From: Nitzschia sp. DOCU1
Taxonomy: Eukaryota; Bacillariophyta; Bacillariophyceae; Bacillariales; Bacillariaceae
Assembly (NCBI GenBank): GCA_951394045.1
Contig: OX595986.1
Location: forward strand, 1,488,001 to 1,552,000
DNA length: 64,000 nt
Direction: 5' to 3'
Below are positions 1-10,078 of the stretch, in pieces; position 1 is the first letter of the stretch, and every line of letters starts with the position of its first letter. Position numbers and translations under genes: made by a program. The notes beneath the pieces were generated by a model. That model searched no databases. It saw only the letters and a program-made list of their open reading frames with translations, and was not told the DNA's origin.

Positions 1-2
1 CT

Positions 3-650
3 TCTGAGCTTCGTAAGGGTGCCATTCAAGCCGTTAGCCGTCGTCGTCGATGGGCGTCTCTTCTTGCTGAGCGCCCCCAAAGCCTGAACACCGGTTTCGA
101 CGCTTGGATGTCCAAAGTCGTCTTCGTCAGCGATATGTCTCGCGACTGGCAGGTTAGTGGAGAAATCGCCCCCATTGGTGACGATGTTGTTTCCCCGAAG
201 AACTCCGTGGAACAGCTATCAAAATGGAAGTCTCTCCTGAAAGAGCGCCCTTCCAATACAGAAAGTGGAGCCAAAGTCTCTGCTTGGCTGGCGAGAGTGA
301 TCGAGGTGAGCTGCGTGGATTACGACCCCAGTGTAACTTCCTTCTCTGGTGCTGCTTCCGTCGATAGTAGTAGCCCTCCTCCCGAAGAAGTATCCGCTGC
401 TGCCGCACTTCTTGCCAATCAGAATTCGGAGGGATCATCCTCGGTTGAGCAAATGACTGCGTCGTCATTATCAAGAATGGCTATTGAAGCGAATCATGAC
501 GAGAAACTGGAACAAAGCAAAGGCGTCATTTCTCACTCGGCCTTGGACAAGAAGGAGGCGGAGGGTGGAGGTGGAGAGTGTTCTGTAGGTGAGGCCAACG
601 GCACAAGCGACAAGGGGGAGGGGATCAAAAATGCCAATGCTGACATATAA
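3..650 (+). CDS. 3' end of unknown protein gene (partial)
   Basis: The frame is open from the left window edge to a TAA at 648-650, so this is the C-terminal part (about 215 codons) of a gene that begins outside the window. The visible start is basic (an SRRRRW stretch) and holds two similar segments, each with a WASLLAERP- or WKSLLKERP-like core about 55 residues apart, which could be a short internal repeat. The last 100 residues are Ser/Ala/Glu-rich, low in complexity and probably disordered. I do not recognise a family. An ATG lies at 108, but the coding-like sequence before it argues that it is internal. Confidence 0.6.
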   Translation, partial: SELRKGAIQAVSRRRRWASLLAERPQSLNTGFDAWMSKVVFVSDMSRDWQVSGEIAPIGDDVVSPKNSVEQLSKWKSLLKERPSNTESGAKVSAWLARVIEVSCVDYDPSVTSFSGAASVDSSSPPPEEVSAAAALLANQNSEGSSSVEQMTASSLSRMAIEANHDEKLEQSKGVISHSALDKKEAEGGGGECSVGEANGTSDKGEGIKNANADI

Positions 651-1311
651 AACGATGATGGCCGAATCATGCTGGATCGCCTTGTTGACTGTTCCTCGTG
701 CGACTCAAAGTCTGAACGAAAAAATGTGTGATTGACACCTTCTCCACAGTTACGAAGGCTAAGGCATGCAACATTAGTTAGCGATTGACCACAAGTGACG
801 CTGGTGCTGACTGGCACTGAAGCAAGAAGCTAGTATGTATCCTCATACCGCGAAACATCGATAGAAACTGGAACGAGGTTGTAAGTCTTACATTTCCCGG
901 GGTTTCCTCGTTCCTCCTTGGCGGTAGTGAGAGGCTGATCACTCAATGGCCATTGGGTTATTGTACCGCCTGCGTAGTAGTAACTGGCACCACCTTAAAC
1001 CTAACCAAAACAGCAGCATCGCTGGATACTAGACAGTAGCTTCGTCCGAGTACTAAGATGTTAGCACTGATTCCCTTGCACTTGTAAGTCTGATAGTTTC
1101 GTCGTCGTCTCTTTACTCACTTCTACTAGGTAGCTACCGGTAGTCAGTGTCTTTTTGACGGTACTGCGGTCATTGGGATGATCCTACTCATACCATACCA
1201 GGTATGATTATACCAGTAGTACTATAGACAGAACATGCTCGCGACGCCATCAAGAAGGCGATGTGTTCTTCGGAGAGAAGAAAGTGATGGGAAGCTGACG
1301 AAATTTCCTTT
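651..1311. other. Intergenic, no gene seen
   Basis: Non-coding stretch after the partial gene. It holds the 10-bp palindrome CTACCGGTAG at 1134-1143 and, about 50 bp on, a TACCAGGTATGA sequence at about 1196-1207. The same pair recurs near 11.2 kb. Confidence 0.5.
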
Positions 1312-1432
1312 ACCCAATCAAATCTCTCAACTCTTGTTGCTGTTAACTGCCCAGACTTGACACCAAATGGTAATCGTGTCGTCACAATGTCCGATAGTCT
1401 AATTACATCATTTGCAAAGTGATGACAATAAG

Positions 1433-1440
1433 TGACGTCA
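1433..1440. promoter_or_regulatory. CRE-type octamer TGACGTCA, repeat unit 1
   Basis: Perfect palindromic cAMP-response-type element, the classic bZIP target. In diatoms, related TGACGT/ACGTCA half-sites are known as CO2/cAMP-responsive elements in carbonic anhydrase promoters. Its place in a duplicated segment upstream of the bHLH-PAS gene suggests a functional site; binding is inferred. Confidence 0.45.
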
Positions 1441-1615
1441 GCTCGAAGCCATCAGGGTTCATAAGTAGCACTTGGTTCAATATCACCTGTTCGCTAACCC
1501 AATCAAATCTCTCAATTCCTGTTGATGCTGCTGAGAAGACCGAAACCACCTGGAAATTTTGTCGTTACAATGTCTGATATGTTAACTGGAGCATTCGTAA
1601 ATTTATTACAATAAG

Positions 1616-1623
1616 TGACGTCA
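1616..1623. promoter_or_regulatory. CRE-type octamer TGACGTCA, repeat unit 2
   Basis: Second perfect octamer, 183 bp after the first and at the equivalent place in repeat unit 2, about 395 bp before the bHLH-PAS ATG. The octamer is unchanged although the flanking repeat has diverged. Confidence 0.45.
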
Positions 1624-2017
1624 GTTCGCAAGCAGCAGGGGCGTTAAGAAAACAATTGCTTCAATGTCTGACGTTGTTGCTTGCATTCGTTTGCACGGCC
1701 AAAAGGCCGCAAAAAGCGTGGTGGTGGGCAGTGGAATTACTGTGACGATCGCTCCTCCACCGCAACAGCGCCTTTCGCGTGTTCTCGAGCAACTTGCTGA
1801 ATGTGTGCTTCAATGTACCACATCGTAGCAAAAGCAACAGGCAGACCATCTGGCTTAGTTAAGCGAAGACACTCTTATAACAAAGGACTAGTCACCATCT
1901 CATCCCTGGGAAACCATTGCTAGCAAGACGATCCAGATTGTTCAAGGATTGGGTCAGTGGAGTTCAAAAGCGAAATCGAATTTCTGCGAAGCCACTAGAG
2001 TCGCAAATCGAATCAGA

Positions 2018-3644
2018 ATGAGTAACACGGGAAGGCACCAACAGCTCTCCGCAAGGCTCACCAGTACGACAGGTCAACCCACCATGCCCGTCCCGGCAAA
2101 CGGTGTCCATCCCCAACATATGTCCGCTCCTGCACCTAGTCAGATGCAACATCAGGATCACACTAGTCTTCTCTACGACTTGTCCTCGTTCGACCCCCTG
2201 CAGGCTCATGCACTCCAGCTAACTGCGTCTGCTGGGCTCACAAATCTTCTGCAACAGCCACCGCCGATGGGGGCAACAGGAGGAGAATTGAATGGCCAGC
2301 ATTCTCAGCACTTGCAAAATTCTGCTCCACACCAGGGCGTGGCCCAGCATATCACGCAGCTGCACATGCCTCAGCAAGGGAACCCCCAGCAGCCGACTTA
2401 TTACTACATCCAGCCGCAAGCAAGTACGAATACCTCTGCGCTGCAGCCTATCGCCCCGGCTACTCAGCAAGGCCCGAATCAAGGTTCAGCCTCTCAGCCC
2501 GCAGCTCAAAGCTACTTTTTACCTGCTACAGGTCAAGGAGCCACGTTGGGAATTCCGCAAGGCTACCAGCAGCAAATTCTTCCGAGCAATCTTGTTGCAC
2601 CCCCGACAGCCGCGCCAGGTGTCATGCCAGGTTTAATGATGAGCCAGCACCTGCAGTCGATGGTGGCAAATGCGACCCAGCAACCAGCGCCGCTCGCGCC
2701 GGCTATGAATGGGGTACGAAAGCGAGATGAAGAATACGGCGCTGATCGCCAAGGGGCGAAGAAAGCCAGGGAGCTGGCTCCGTCGGTGGTATCATCGAAT
2801 ACCAACTGTTTTAAAGATCTAGATAAACCGCCTCAGGAAGCAACTCAGGCCGAACTGGACAGAATGACCCCAGCTGAGAGAAGGCGATATGAACGCAACC
2901 TGCGAGAACAGCAGCGCTCGTACAAAATCAGCCAGCAGATCAAGGAGTTGCGCGATGTGCTAGCGGATTCCAATGTCCCTTTCAAACCGAACAAGTACTC
3001 CATTCTGCTCAGCGTTGTGGATTACATCAAGCAACTTCAGTCGCGTGCCATAATGCTGGACTCCGAGCACCAGAAGCTGATTACAACGATTCGTCAGACC
3101 AATGAGATGGTCAACAATGGTACTGCACCCAATTCTGCTGACGAACTGGATACCACAAATTGTACCTCTGACAGCGGGAGTGATAACGAGATGCTGTTCG
3201 TCCAAGGTTTGGATTACAGGTCTTTGTTTGAACAGTGCCCGGCCGCGCTTGGCATTGCTGCTCTGGATGGACGTATCCTAGAATGCAACCCCGAGTTCCA
3301 GCTCCTGCTCGGACTCGCTCGAGAAGACTTAACGAAACAAAGTCTTTTCAATTTGGTCAGGAATCATCAAGATATTTTCCGTGCGATGGCGGAAATGTTG
3401 AAGGGGGCGGAAGATCCAGGCGCTAGCAATGCGAAAAACCGTTACTGGAGTGGGGAAGTGATATCAAAGAGAGATACCAAGGTAAGTGGATGAGGCCGTG
3501 ACTGAAGTTGCTGGTTGTTTGTGCCCCTATGTAATGATCTTACCTACCTTTTAACTTTTCTTACAGCTCACGATCAATCTTACATTGACCACAACCGACG
3601 ACGGAGCTCCTAAGTTCTTCAACTGTGCACTAACATCAGCGTGA
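2018..3644 (+). CDS. bHLH-PAS transcription factor
   Basis: Two exons, 2018-3481 and 3567-3644, with a GTAAGT..ACAG intron, give 513 aa. The N-terminal half is Gln/Pro/His-rich and low in complexity, like an activation domain. A bHLH domain lies at about residues 284-345: a basic region with ERRRYERN, then a loop and a second helix with YSILLSVVDYIKQL. A PAS domain follows at about 397-510, starting LFEQCPAALGIAALDG and finishing in exon 2. The frame continues upstream only to a TTG, so the ATG at 2018 is used. Diatoms have a small bHLH-PAS family including the P. tricornutum light/circadian regulator RITMO1; domain order and the single PAS fit that family. Role in diel timing is inferred. 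A duplicated CRE-bearing repeat lies upstream. Confidence 0.85.
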
Positions 3645-4972
3645 TCGCAAGGCTTATTTGGGATTGTTGTTGCTGCTGAGTGTCGTAGTAACAACAATTG
3701 ACTCGTTTGAGTGTGGACGGCGGCCTTCAACGGGGAGCGGGGGCAGAAGGTACCCGATTCCACCAGTCCGCGCCAATCCTTGCATCATCACCTTGTTATG
3801 CTGTCCAGCGCTGCAAAATTCACAATACCTGTTCCATCGAGTTTCCCATGAACTCCTTTTTCCATTGTCATATACAGTTCATAGATCGCATGTTTGACAT
3901 ACGATCCCTTCAAGTCTCCAAACGATGAAGAGTGTTCTTTTCATGCACGCCGGGGGCGCTGGGGCATGTAGCAAATCTCCCGCATTTCCGTCCAGCACTT
4001 TTTCATGGGAATGTTTCGCGATCGCTAAGCGAGTAGCAGCTATAACAGTAATGCACTCAACCCGGGTCTTTGATAGCTCTACTAATATTAGAAGTGGCTG
4101 CGTCTGCTGTATGGCAGCAACATCTGCATCTCAAACAGGAGCATTGTACTTTCGAACAGCAGTACGAGACAGCTGCGTTAACTATGAGGTAGTACGTAGT
4201 AGTACTACGAACTGTTCCTCAAATTGGCCCCCCTTGCCCCGGTAGCGATTGCACGGCAGGGCTGTCTTTCATTCGCGAGTCGAAAGGGAATCGTGGCGTT
4301 CGTTTGATGAAGAACCTTTCGTCGTATCCGTTTTCTTCACGCTCTAGATCGCTGCCATTGGCGAGGACGAGTAAAACAGCCTCTAACAATCTCGTGTGGA
4401 GTGCCGTGGTGGTGGCTGGTAGTAGTATTAGTTGGAAACTGCTGGTAGTTCACGGGTTGCCACGTTGGGCCTGCTCCTAGAAGCAGTTAGGCACGAGTAA
4501 ACTACTTGGATAGGTTGCTCAGACTGTAAACTACGGAGGCTGCCCTCTAGCTATGATCTGAAGTAGAATAAGGTTAGCTACCGGCCGGAACAAGGAAATC
4601 ATGGTTAATCGTCCTAGTCTACTGTTCACCCAAAATTTACACTCAATTTGTTTAGTGGCAAATTCGCCCCCGAAAGGTGAAATATGCCGGCGATCGCCAA
4701 ACGGATGGCCCGACGCTTGAACAGAAAAGTTTCCGTTGAGACATACGTAGGGCACAGTACAGAATATCAGTGGTGTCGCATGACATCAGCGAAAACGAAC
4801 ATGGCATCCCGTGTGGTCGGAAGAGCACGAAAGCAACCTTCCTTTCGGGTCCATGAAATTTAAAGTTTGAAAGGTCATCCAAGGCAATGAGAGTACAAGG
4901 ATTGAAAAGGAACAGCTGGACGTCCATCATCGTCTCTTTGTCAAAGTAGACCAAAGGGTGCGTTTTCCAGAA
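3645..4972. other. Intergenic, no convincing gene
   Basis: About 1.3 kb between two plus-strand genes: the 3' flank of the bHLH-PAS gene and the promoter side of the CCCH gene. Short open frames here (for example 3925-4245) are Cys/Ser-rich with no family-like sequence. A dense TAGTACGTAGTAGTACTACG inverted-repeat tract lies near 4190-4210 and a GCTACCGGCCGG sequence near 4575. Confidence 0.4.
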
Positions 4973-7942
4973 ATGAACGGACACATTTCGCCAATCGTGG
5001 AACACGCGGCGCAAATTCCAAGTCACAGCGCGCTGCGAGCGAAAGGTCTACGGGATTCAGTACTAATTTCTACGGGCGAATTACTGAATCGATACGAATT
5101 CGGAGAACAACCACATCGCCTTGCTTCTGACAGCCCCCATCCACAAAATGTTGTAAGGGAAGAAGGGGCATCAGAAGGGCCACAACATCAACACCAGCCA
5201 TTGCATTCGTCCATCATTAACAGCAACACCATAGGATTCCCGAGAGAAGGTGTCGCGGCGGAGGCCATGGCCAATCAATCGTGGCCCCAGCATTCGGTAG
5301 GAGGCGATGCGGGCACGACTAATCATCGGGGTAATTCGCCTGGAAACCCGCTGAAACGTACACAAGAAATGAATCGAGAACGCTCTCTTGGTTCATCAGA
5401 TGAGGCTGACAACAGCCACCCACCTCGCCATAGAACTCCCGAAACACAGCCACAGCACCTCAATCCAGCGTCAAGCATCCCTCTAGCTACCTTCCCCCAC
5501 CATACACCACCAACGCACGAAGCAACTGCGGCAGAAATCGCGCTGGGTATTTCATCGCCTTTTCATTTCCAGCATACGATGGGACACGATTCGAGATCTC
5601 AAAACCGATTGCAGCCTCAAGAGACAGCAGACAAGTCGACTGATATTGCCTCGGTGATAGAGTCACTCTCTGAAGTAAAGGACAGAGACGAAGAGAACAC
5701 CAGTAGAACGTCAGAGACTGGGCTTGTAACAAGCCCAGGCAGGATGACGCCCTTGAACGATTCAAGCGACCATGGACCTTCAGACAATCAGAGATTAGCG
5801 GGCATGGGGATTGGGACTCCTTCAACGGTTTCCACTGCACCGTCAACCGATGACGCTTCGCTAGGGACCGACTATAGGTTAGACGATTCCCTTCTTCCGA
5901 ATCTCCTTCAGGGGGTTCCTGGACACACGCGTAGTAACTCTTGGGGAGAGGAGGGACTGTTGCCAGGAATCGCGAGGAATCCGTACATGCCACAACTCCA
6001 GGAGGGACGGTGGCTCGAAGGGCCTCCGTCTCCTTTCGCAAGTAGGGCCCACTGGGAGCAAGACCATTCAGGACACCAGCAGAGAATAGCTAGTTTCCGC
6101 GACACCCTGGCACCTCGAAGTCATGAACAGGCCTGGCCGGTTCAAAACCCACCGCAATACCCCCAGCATCATCAGCAACGCCGCTATCCCTCAGAACAAG
6201 CGATGCATTTTGGGGCGCAGCAGATTCAACCTGAAATGAGACATAATCCGACTCATCCTCCACAACAGTACGGTGTTTACCCGCCTCTACGGAGGGAGGG
6301 AGGGGCTCCGCCGCAGCAGGGAACAGTTCCTATCGCAGCAACTCCTCCTCGGCCGAATAGAAATCCTCGACCACAGGGCCAGCTACTTCATCGCCAGGCA
6401 CCACAAGTGGGCCACGGCGGTAGCCCACACCAACCCACTACTAGCAGCAGCCAGCGCTCTGCCTCGGAGATACTCAAGACGCTTCTTCGAAAGAAGGCAT
6501 GCTTGTATGAACCAGATACGTCACGCTCCGTTGCTCTTGTTACGTGGTTAGTCGGAAGGGAATTGGCACTTGAGTGCGGATTCTTCTCGAGGCAACAACT
6601 TCAGTCGGGCGTGCACGCATGCGTTGCGGATAAGATTGAGTCAGGGACAATTACAAGGACAAAGGTCAATCGATGCATGCAGATCATCCTCAACTCCTGC
6701 TTTCACTACATCATTCCCCGGTCAGATGGGTCGGAGGAGAACGGAGACGTATTCCGTTACATGTTTGCGCAGACAGTCCAGGATGATTCGTTCCTATTGC
6801 AGTACCTGCCGGCGCCTTGGAATAATCTGGAAGTTAACCGCGAAGACATTCTTCTGGCGTCGATGGCCGAAGAGGAAGAGAAGATCCCACCCCCTCAAAA
6901 GAGCGGTTCAACACCGAAGAGCTCCCCACGGCTAACAAGTGTCAGCGCTCCGAACAGCCCCGGTAGGGACTTGAAAGACCACGATGATGATCCAAAGCGT
7001 GCAGTGCTTTTGTGTTTCAACGAGAATGTGCGGTCCGCAGAAGATGTGTTTCGCTGCCACAATGAATTCATCCGCGATACTGCCAATGCGGCGCACTTGC
7101 AGCTCACGGCACAAGAATGGCGATCATTCTTTGGCCGCGACGCTGCTCGTGCACCTTATCTCTGGGGCAATATTGGAATCCCGATTCCATCGTCGGAAGC
7201 CAAGGGAGGAGCCTCAAGACCCCAAGACGCTCTGGGGCAGATGAGCGAGGACGAGGCTGCCAAATTTCGCACTTCCTGGTGTGCCAAGAGATATGACCAC
7301 GACCATGACCTTTGTGGTTTTGCCCATGTAGAAGTTTGTGGCGGCTGGTTACGCCGCAATCCTGATATGCATCCATACGAAGATAGTATGTGTCCGTACG
7401 TTTCATCGGCCGGAGACCAGCGGGTGGGGACGAGTTACTTCTTCTTGAACGAGTGTCCTTTGGGTGTGCGATGTGACAAGGCACACTCGATGGAAGAAAT
7501 TCTCTATCATCCTCAGCGATACAAGACCAAGAACTGTACCGCCGTCCTCTCTCGTTCAGCATGGTGCCAGCTTGGAGATCTTTGTCCGAATGTCCATCCG
7601 CCGGAAGCTACTCGGTCCTCGAAGAAGTCAGGAGACCGCTCTCATGGTCCCAGGCACCAGAAGAAACCGGATCAAAGCAGTGCAGCGGGCTTCAAGGCTG
7701 GGCCTCTCCCCGGTTCTCCGATGATCTATGCAAGCCCTGCTCCGTTCTCAAATTTTGAGCGGCATCTTGGCATGCCAGGTCTGCAGAGCCTGTTCAGAAG
7801 GCATTGCTCCGTTGTCCGCGCCCATGTGCGGACTCCTGGAGCATGCAATTGCGTGTACAGTTGCTTCGGCGACGACTTGGGTATTAACGATGGACCTTCA
7901 GTGGCACCGAAATCGCGCTCGGCTCTGCCAAATCCATCATGA
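4973..7942 (+). CDS. RR-TZF/Unkempt-like tandem CCCH zinc-finger protein
   Basis: Single open frame of 989 aa from the ATG at 4973; the upstream extension has only a GTG. The first ~480 residues are Gln/Pro/His/Ser-rich and disordered. A globular region at about 500-625 (SEILKTLLRKKACLYEP to NREDILLAS) is followed by a second one. At about 760-880 is a Cys/His-rich module: FRTSWCAKRYDHDHDLCGFAH, then C..C..H and C..C..H fingers with HPQRYKTKNC between them. This order matches plant RR-TZF and animal Unkempt proteins, which bind mRNA and control its decay or translation. The last ~70 residues (Cys/Arg-rich) do not look like the rest and could be a read-through intron beginning near 7770. Cytoplasmic RNA regulation is inferred. 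Confidence 0.75.
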   Translation: MNGHISPIVEHAAQIPSHSALRAKGLRDSVLISTGELLNRYEFGEQPHRLASDSPHPQNVVREEGASEGPQHQHQPLHSSIINSNTIGFPREGVAAEAMANQSWPQHSVGGDAGTTNHRGNSPGNPLKRTQEMNRERSLGSSDEADNSHPPRHRTPETQPQHLNPASSIPLATFPHHTPPTHEATAAEIALGISSPFHFQHTMGHDSRSQNRLQPQETADKSTDIASVIESLSEVKDRDEENTSRTSETGLVTSPGRMTPLNDSSDHGPSDNQRLAGMGIGTPSTVSTAPSTDDASLGTDYRLDDSLLPNLLQGVPGHTRSNSWGEEGLLPGIARNPYMPQLQEGRWLEGPPSPFASRAHWEQDHSGHQQRIASFRDTLAPRSHEQAWPVQNPPQYPQHHQQRRYPSEQAMHFGAQQIQPEMRHNPTHPPQQYGVYPPLRREGGAPPQQGTVPIAATPPRPNRNPRPQGQLLHRQAPQVGHGGSPHQPTTSSSQRSASEILKTLLRKKACLYEPDTSRSVALVTWLVGRELALECGFFSRQQLQSGVHACVADKIESGTITRTKVNRCMQIILNSCFHYIIPRSDGSEENGDVFRYMFAQTVQDDSFLLQYLPAPWNNLEVNREDILLASMAEEEEKIPPPQKSGSTPKSSPRLTSVSAPNSPGRDLKDHDDDPKRAVLLCFNENVRSAEDVFRCHNEFIRDTANAAHLQLTAQEWRSFFGRDAARAPYLWGNIGIPIPSSEAKGGASRPQDALGQMSEDEAAKFRTSWCAKRYDHDHDLCGFAHVEVCGGWLRRNPDMHPYEDSMCPYVSSAGDQRVGTSYFFLNECPLGVRCDKAHSMEEILYHPQRYKTKNCTAVLSRSAWCQLGDLCPNVHPPEATRSSKKSGDRSHGPRHQKKPDQSSAAGFKAGPLPGSPMIYASPAPFSNFERHLGMPGLQSLFRRHCSVVRAHVRTPGACNCVYSCFGDDLGINDGPSVAPKSRSALPNPS

Positions 7943-8131
7943 TAGGCCATCGGTAGAGCGATGTTAAGCTACCGCGAAACCGTTCGAGGCCACATCCTTG
8001 GGAGTATTTGTTATTGTAATCAGTGCAGCATGAATGTAAGGGATGGTATAAATGTGAATGAAAGTGCGCTTCCACCCTGTCCACAATCACGACGATTGAG
8101 CGGGCAGCGGTGAGTCAAGCGGCTAAATAGT

Positions 8132-8834
8132 CTAAGATATCGAACATGGTTCGAAGTGTAACAGTCTGTAAGAATGCATACCTTTTTCGTATCCAAACAG
8201 TTCTGTTCTCGTATCATAGCACAGAATAGCCTTTCGGCATGGCAGCGTGCACTTGCCGATGGCGAAGACCGTTGCCCCTGAGGTCTTCGATTTATTTCGC
8301 TTTGGGCTGCGGAGCTTCCGTGAGAAATAGTTCAAGTCCTGGATCCACCACGGATCCCCATTGCAGGCAAACACTTTACAGAATCCAATATCCACCAGTT
8401 CAGCTGTCACATGCCCGGCTCAAGAAGCCGATGGAGGAGCAAGAGATGAGTGGAACGATCGCGCGTACTGTAGGACTGGAATGGAATACTTGTCGAGGTC
8501 TTTTGGGTATTCTTTTCTCATTTCGTTGACTTTCCACTGCAATACAACCTTCGGCATTGGATCCTTCACGATATGCGCAATGCAAAGTGAGTCTCCTTGC
8601 GATACAAGCAGGAATACACATCAAGACGAAAGCAAGTTGAAATGGTTCATCTACTCTCTGGTCTTGTCCTCTATCAATCAAGATCGGTAGTCGGTTTTTT
8701 GGAATATCGGTAATGGCATGTGCCCACGAAGGAATTGGTAGAGAAATGAGGCGTATAAGTATCCAAACGACGTTCTTAAATCTAAACTTTGATAGTGGGC
8801 GTCGGGTGTTTCCGGACGCCAAGAAGTGGTGCAT
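8132..8834 (-). pseudogene. Possible decayed protein gene, frameshift plus in-frame stop
   Basis: Three coding-like pieces follow one another on the minus strand. From 8834 to about 8608 one frame reads through FRFKNVVWILIRL, IPSWAHAITDIP and VDEPFQLAFVLMC. Near 8600 the sense passes to another frame (SLCIAHIVKDPMPKVVLQW, KDLDKYSIPVLQYARSF) that ends at a TGA at 8420-8422. The same frame then continues after the stop (AELVDIGFCKVFACNGDPWW) to 8132. No intron with GT-AG ends in the right phase removes both breaks. I read this as a pseudogene or old element remnant of unknown family. The plus-strand frames over the same span look less protein-like. Confidence 0.35.
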
Positions 8835-9140
8835 AATTGTAAGAGGATGACTGCATGTCTGTATGCTGTACGCTAAAAATATTTAGGATTTCTTGGTCAA
8901 ACCTTTGCCTACAAAGTGCCGACGTCCGACAGAGTGGAAGATCCGCCCTCCGACGCGATTGGGTAGCTTCTTTCACGAGCAAAGAAAAAATCCAAAATGA
9001 TCGATCCAAATGAACCGTCGGGAGTCTGTGTGTGAGAAGGATGGGATGACGAAAATTTGCAACCCCCGCCAAAGATTACCGTCGACAAACAAATCGCCTG
9101 GTGAACCGGCTAGTCAAAGGAACTTTCTTTTGTTTACGTA
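8835..9140. other. Intergenic, upstream of SMR gene
   Basis: No supported gene. The minus-strand frame here (to 9072) could be a further part of the decayed gene at 8132-8834, but I cannot join them. Confidence 0.3.
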
Positions 9141-9940
9141 ATGATCGCCTGGTCGAGGTTTCAAGTCATTTTCGTCATTGCATTGGCGTCGGCAGGCAAA
9201 GGCGTCGTGGGACGCAGATTTTCACCGACGAGATGGATTCATGGTTGCCAAACGGCTGGTAGAATATCTTCTGGGAGAACGATTCTATCCAACCATGTAA
9301 CCAGTGGGATATGGAAATCGCCAGCACACATCGAGATCCAATCTCGAGTCTACTACGGCCAGCACAATGGCGCAGGACAATTGCATCCACAGCTGGTCTG
9401 CAGAGGCGGGGCGGCTGCTCCTGCTCTTGCTCAATACTTCGCTGGAAACAGGACACGTTGTTGGCTTGTTCTGCTCCTAGCAATTACTATTGACACACTG
9501 GCTACGACAATCATGAAGGTTGCCCAGGAGGAGGCTTCCCTTTCGAAGCTTGCAATGGCCTACGTAGGGTACTTTGTCAGGTAAGAACAAACAAATCGAG
9601 AGGCACGGTACTTCATTTTAGAATCCCATTCTTTGCGCTGACGCTACGGCTTCCTTTCTAGTCTCTTTGGCTTTGCCTTGTCTATGAATGGCTTGGACAT
9701 GAGCATCGCATATGCGGTAAGATCTTTCATTTGTTATTCTATACCTGCCGTCTATTGAACCTTTCGAATAATCGTCATTCATTTTGTGCTGCTGCATAGG
9801 TCTGGGCTGCACTTGGCACAGCAATCGTTTCTGTCGTTGGAATCCTGATCTTTAACGAAAGCTACGACATGACGAAATTGGCGTGTTTGGGCATGATTGT
9901 TCTTGGTGTTGTCGGCCTGAACTTGAGAGAGGAACATTGA
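9141..9940 (+). CDS. Small multidrug resistance (SMR/EmrE-like) family protein with N-terminal extension
   Basis: Three exons, 9141-9580, 9662-9716 and 9800-9940, with GTAAGA..CTAG and GTAAGA..ATAG introns, give 211 aa. The C-terminal ~105 residues form the SMR four-helix unit: a first helix ending TTIMK, then LDMSIAYAVWAALGTA in helix 3, which matches the EmrE AYAxWxGxGT stretch, and LACLGMIVLGVVGLNL in helix 4. SMR proteins are proton-coupled dimeric exporters of cations or guanidinium-like solutes. The residue aligned with the essential EmrE Glu14 (eight before the helix-1 Lys) is Asp. The ~105-residue extension starts with a hydrophobic leader (VIFVIALASAG), so an endomembrane or plastid destination is likely. 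The family is mainly bacterial, so an old transfer is plausible. Confidence 0.75.
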
Positions 9941-10078
9941 TGCAAAGAAGTGGTGGACGCCGATTTCCTAGGTTCGTATTCGCAACTAGCTGCATCAGTA
10001 GAAGGGGCAATGCAACAATACTATGTTGCCATGCTCTTTAGAAGAGCCATTCTTTAGTATTAACAGAACTATGGCGTA

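Larger units (their letters stand above)
1312..1628. repeat. Imperfect ~185-bp tandem repeat, two units
   Basis: Unit 1 starts at 1312 and unit 2 at 1497, both with ACCCAATCAAATCTCTCAA. Both units then carry a related stretch (GTCACAATGTC / GTTACAATGTC, ACAATAAGTGACGTCA) and end just after the TGACGTCA octamer. The units differ by scattered substitutions and small indels. The repeat lies 390-700 bp upstream of the bHLH-PAS start codon, so it probably duplicated part of that gene's promoter region. Confidence 0.8.

Noticed and set aside
3925..4245. 106-codon plus-strand frame between bHLH-PAS and CCCH genes
   Set aside because: Cys/Ser-rich with many TAGTA-derived words and no family-like segment; probably chance.
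8420..8422. In-frame TGA read as selenocysteine
   Set aside because: Diatoms do use selenocysteine, but the context (SAS-TGA-AGHV) fits no selenoprotein site, and a nearby frameshift makes decay the simpler reading.
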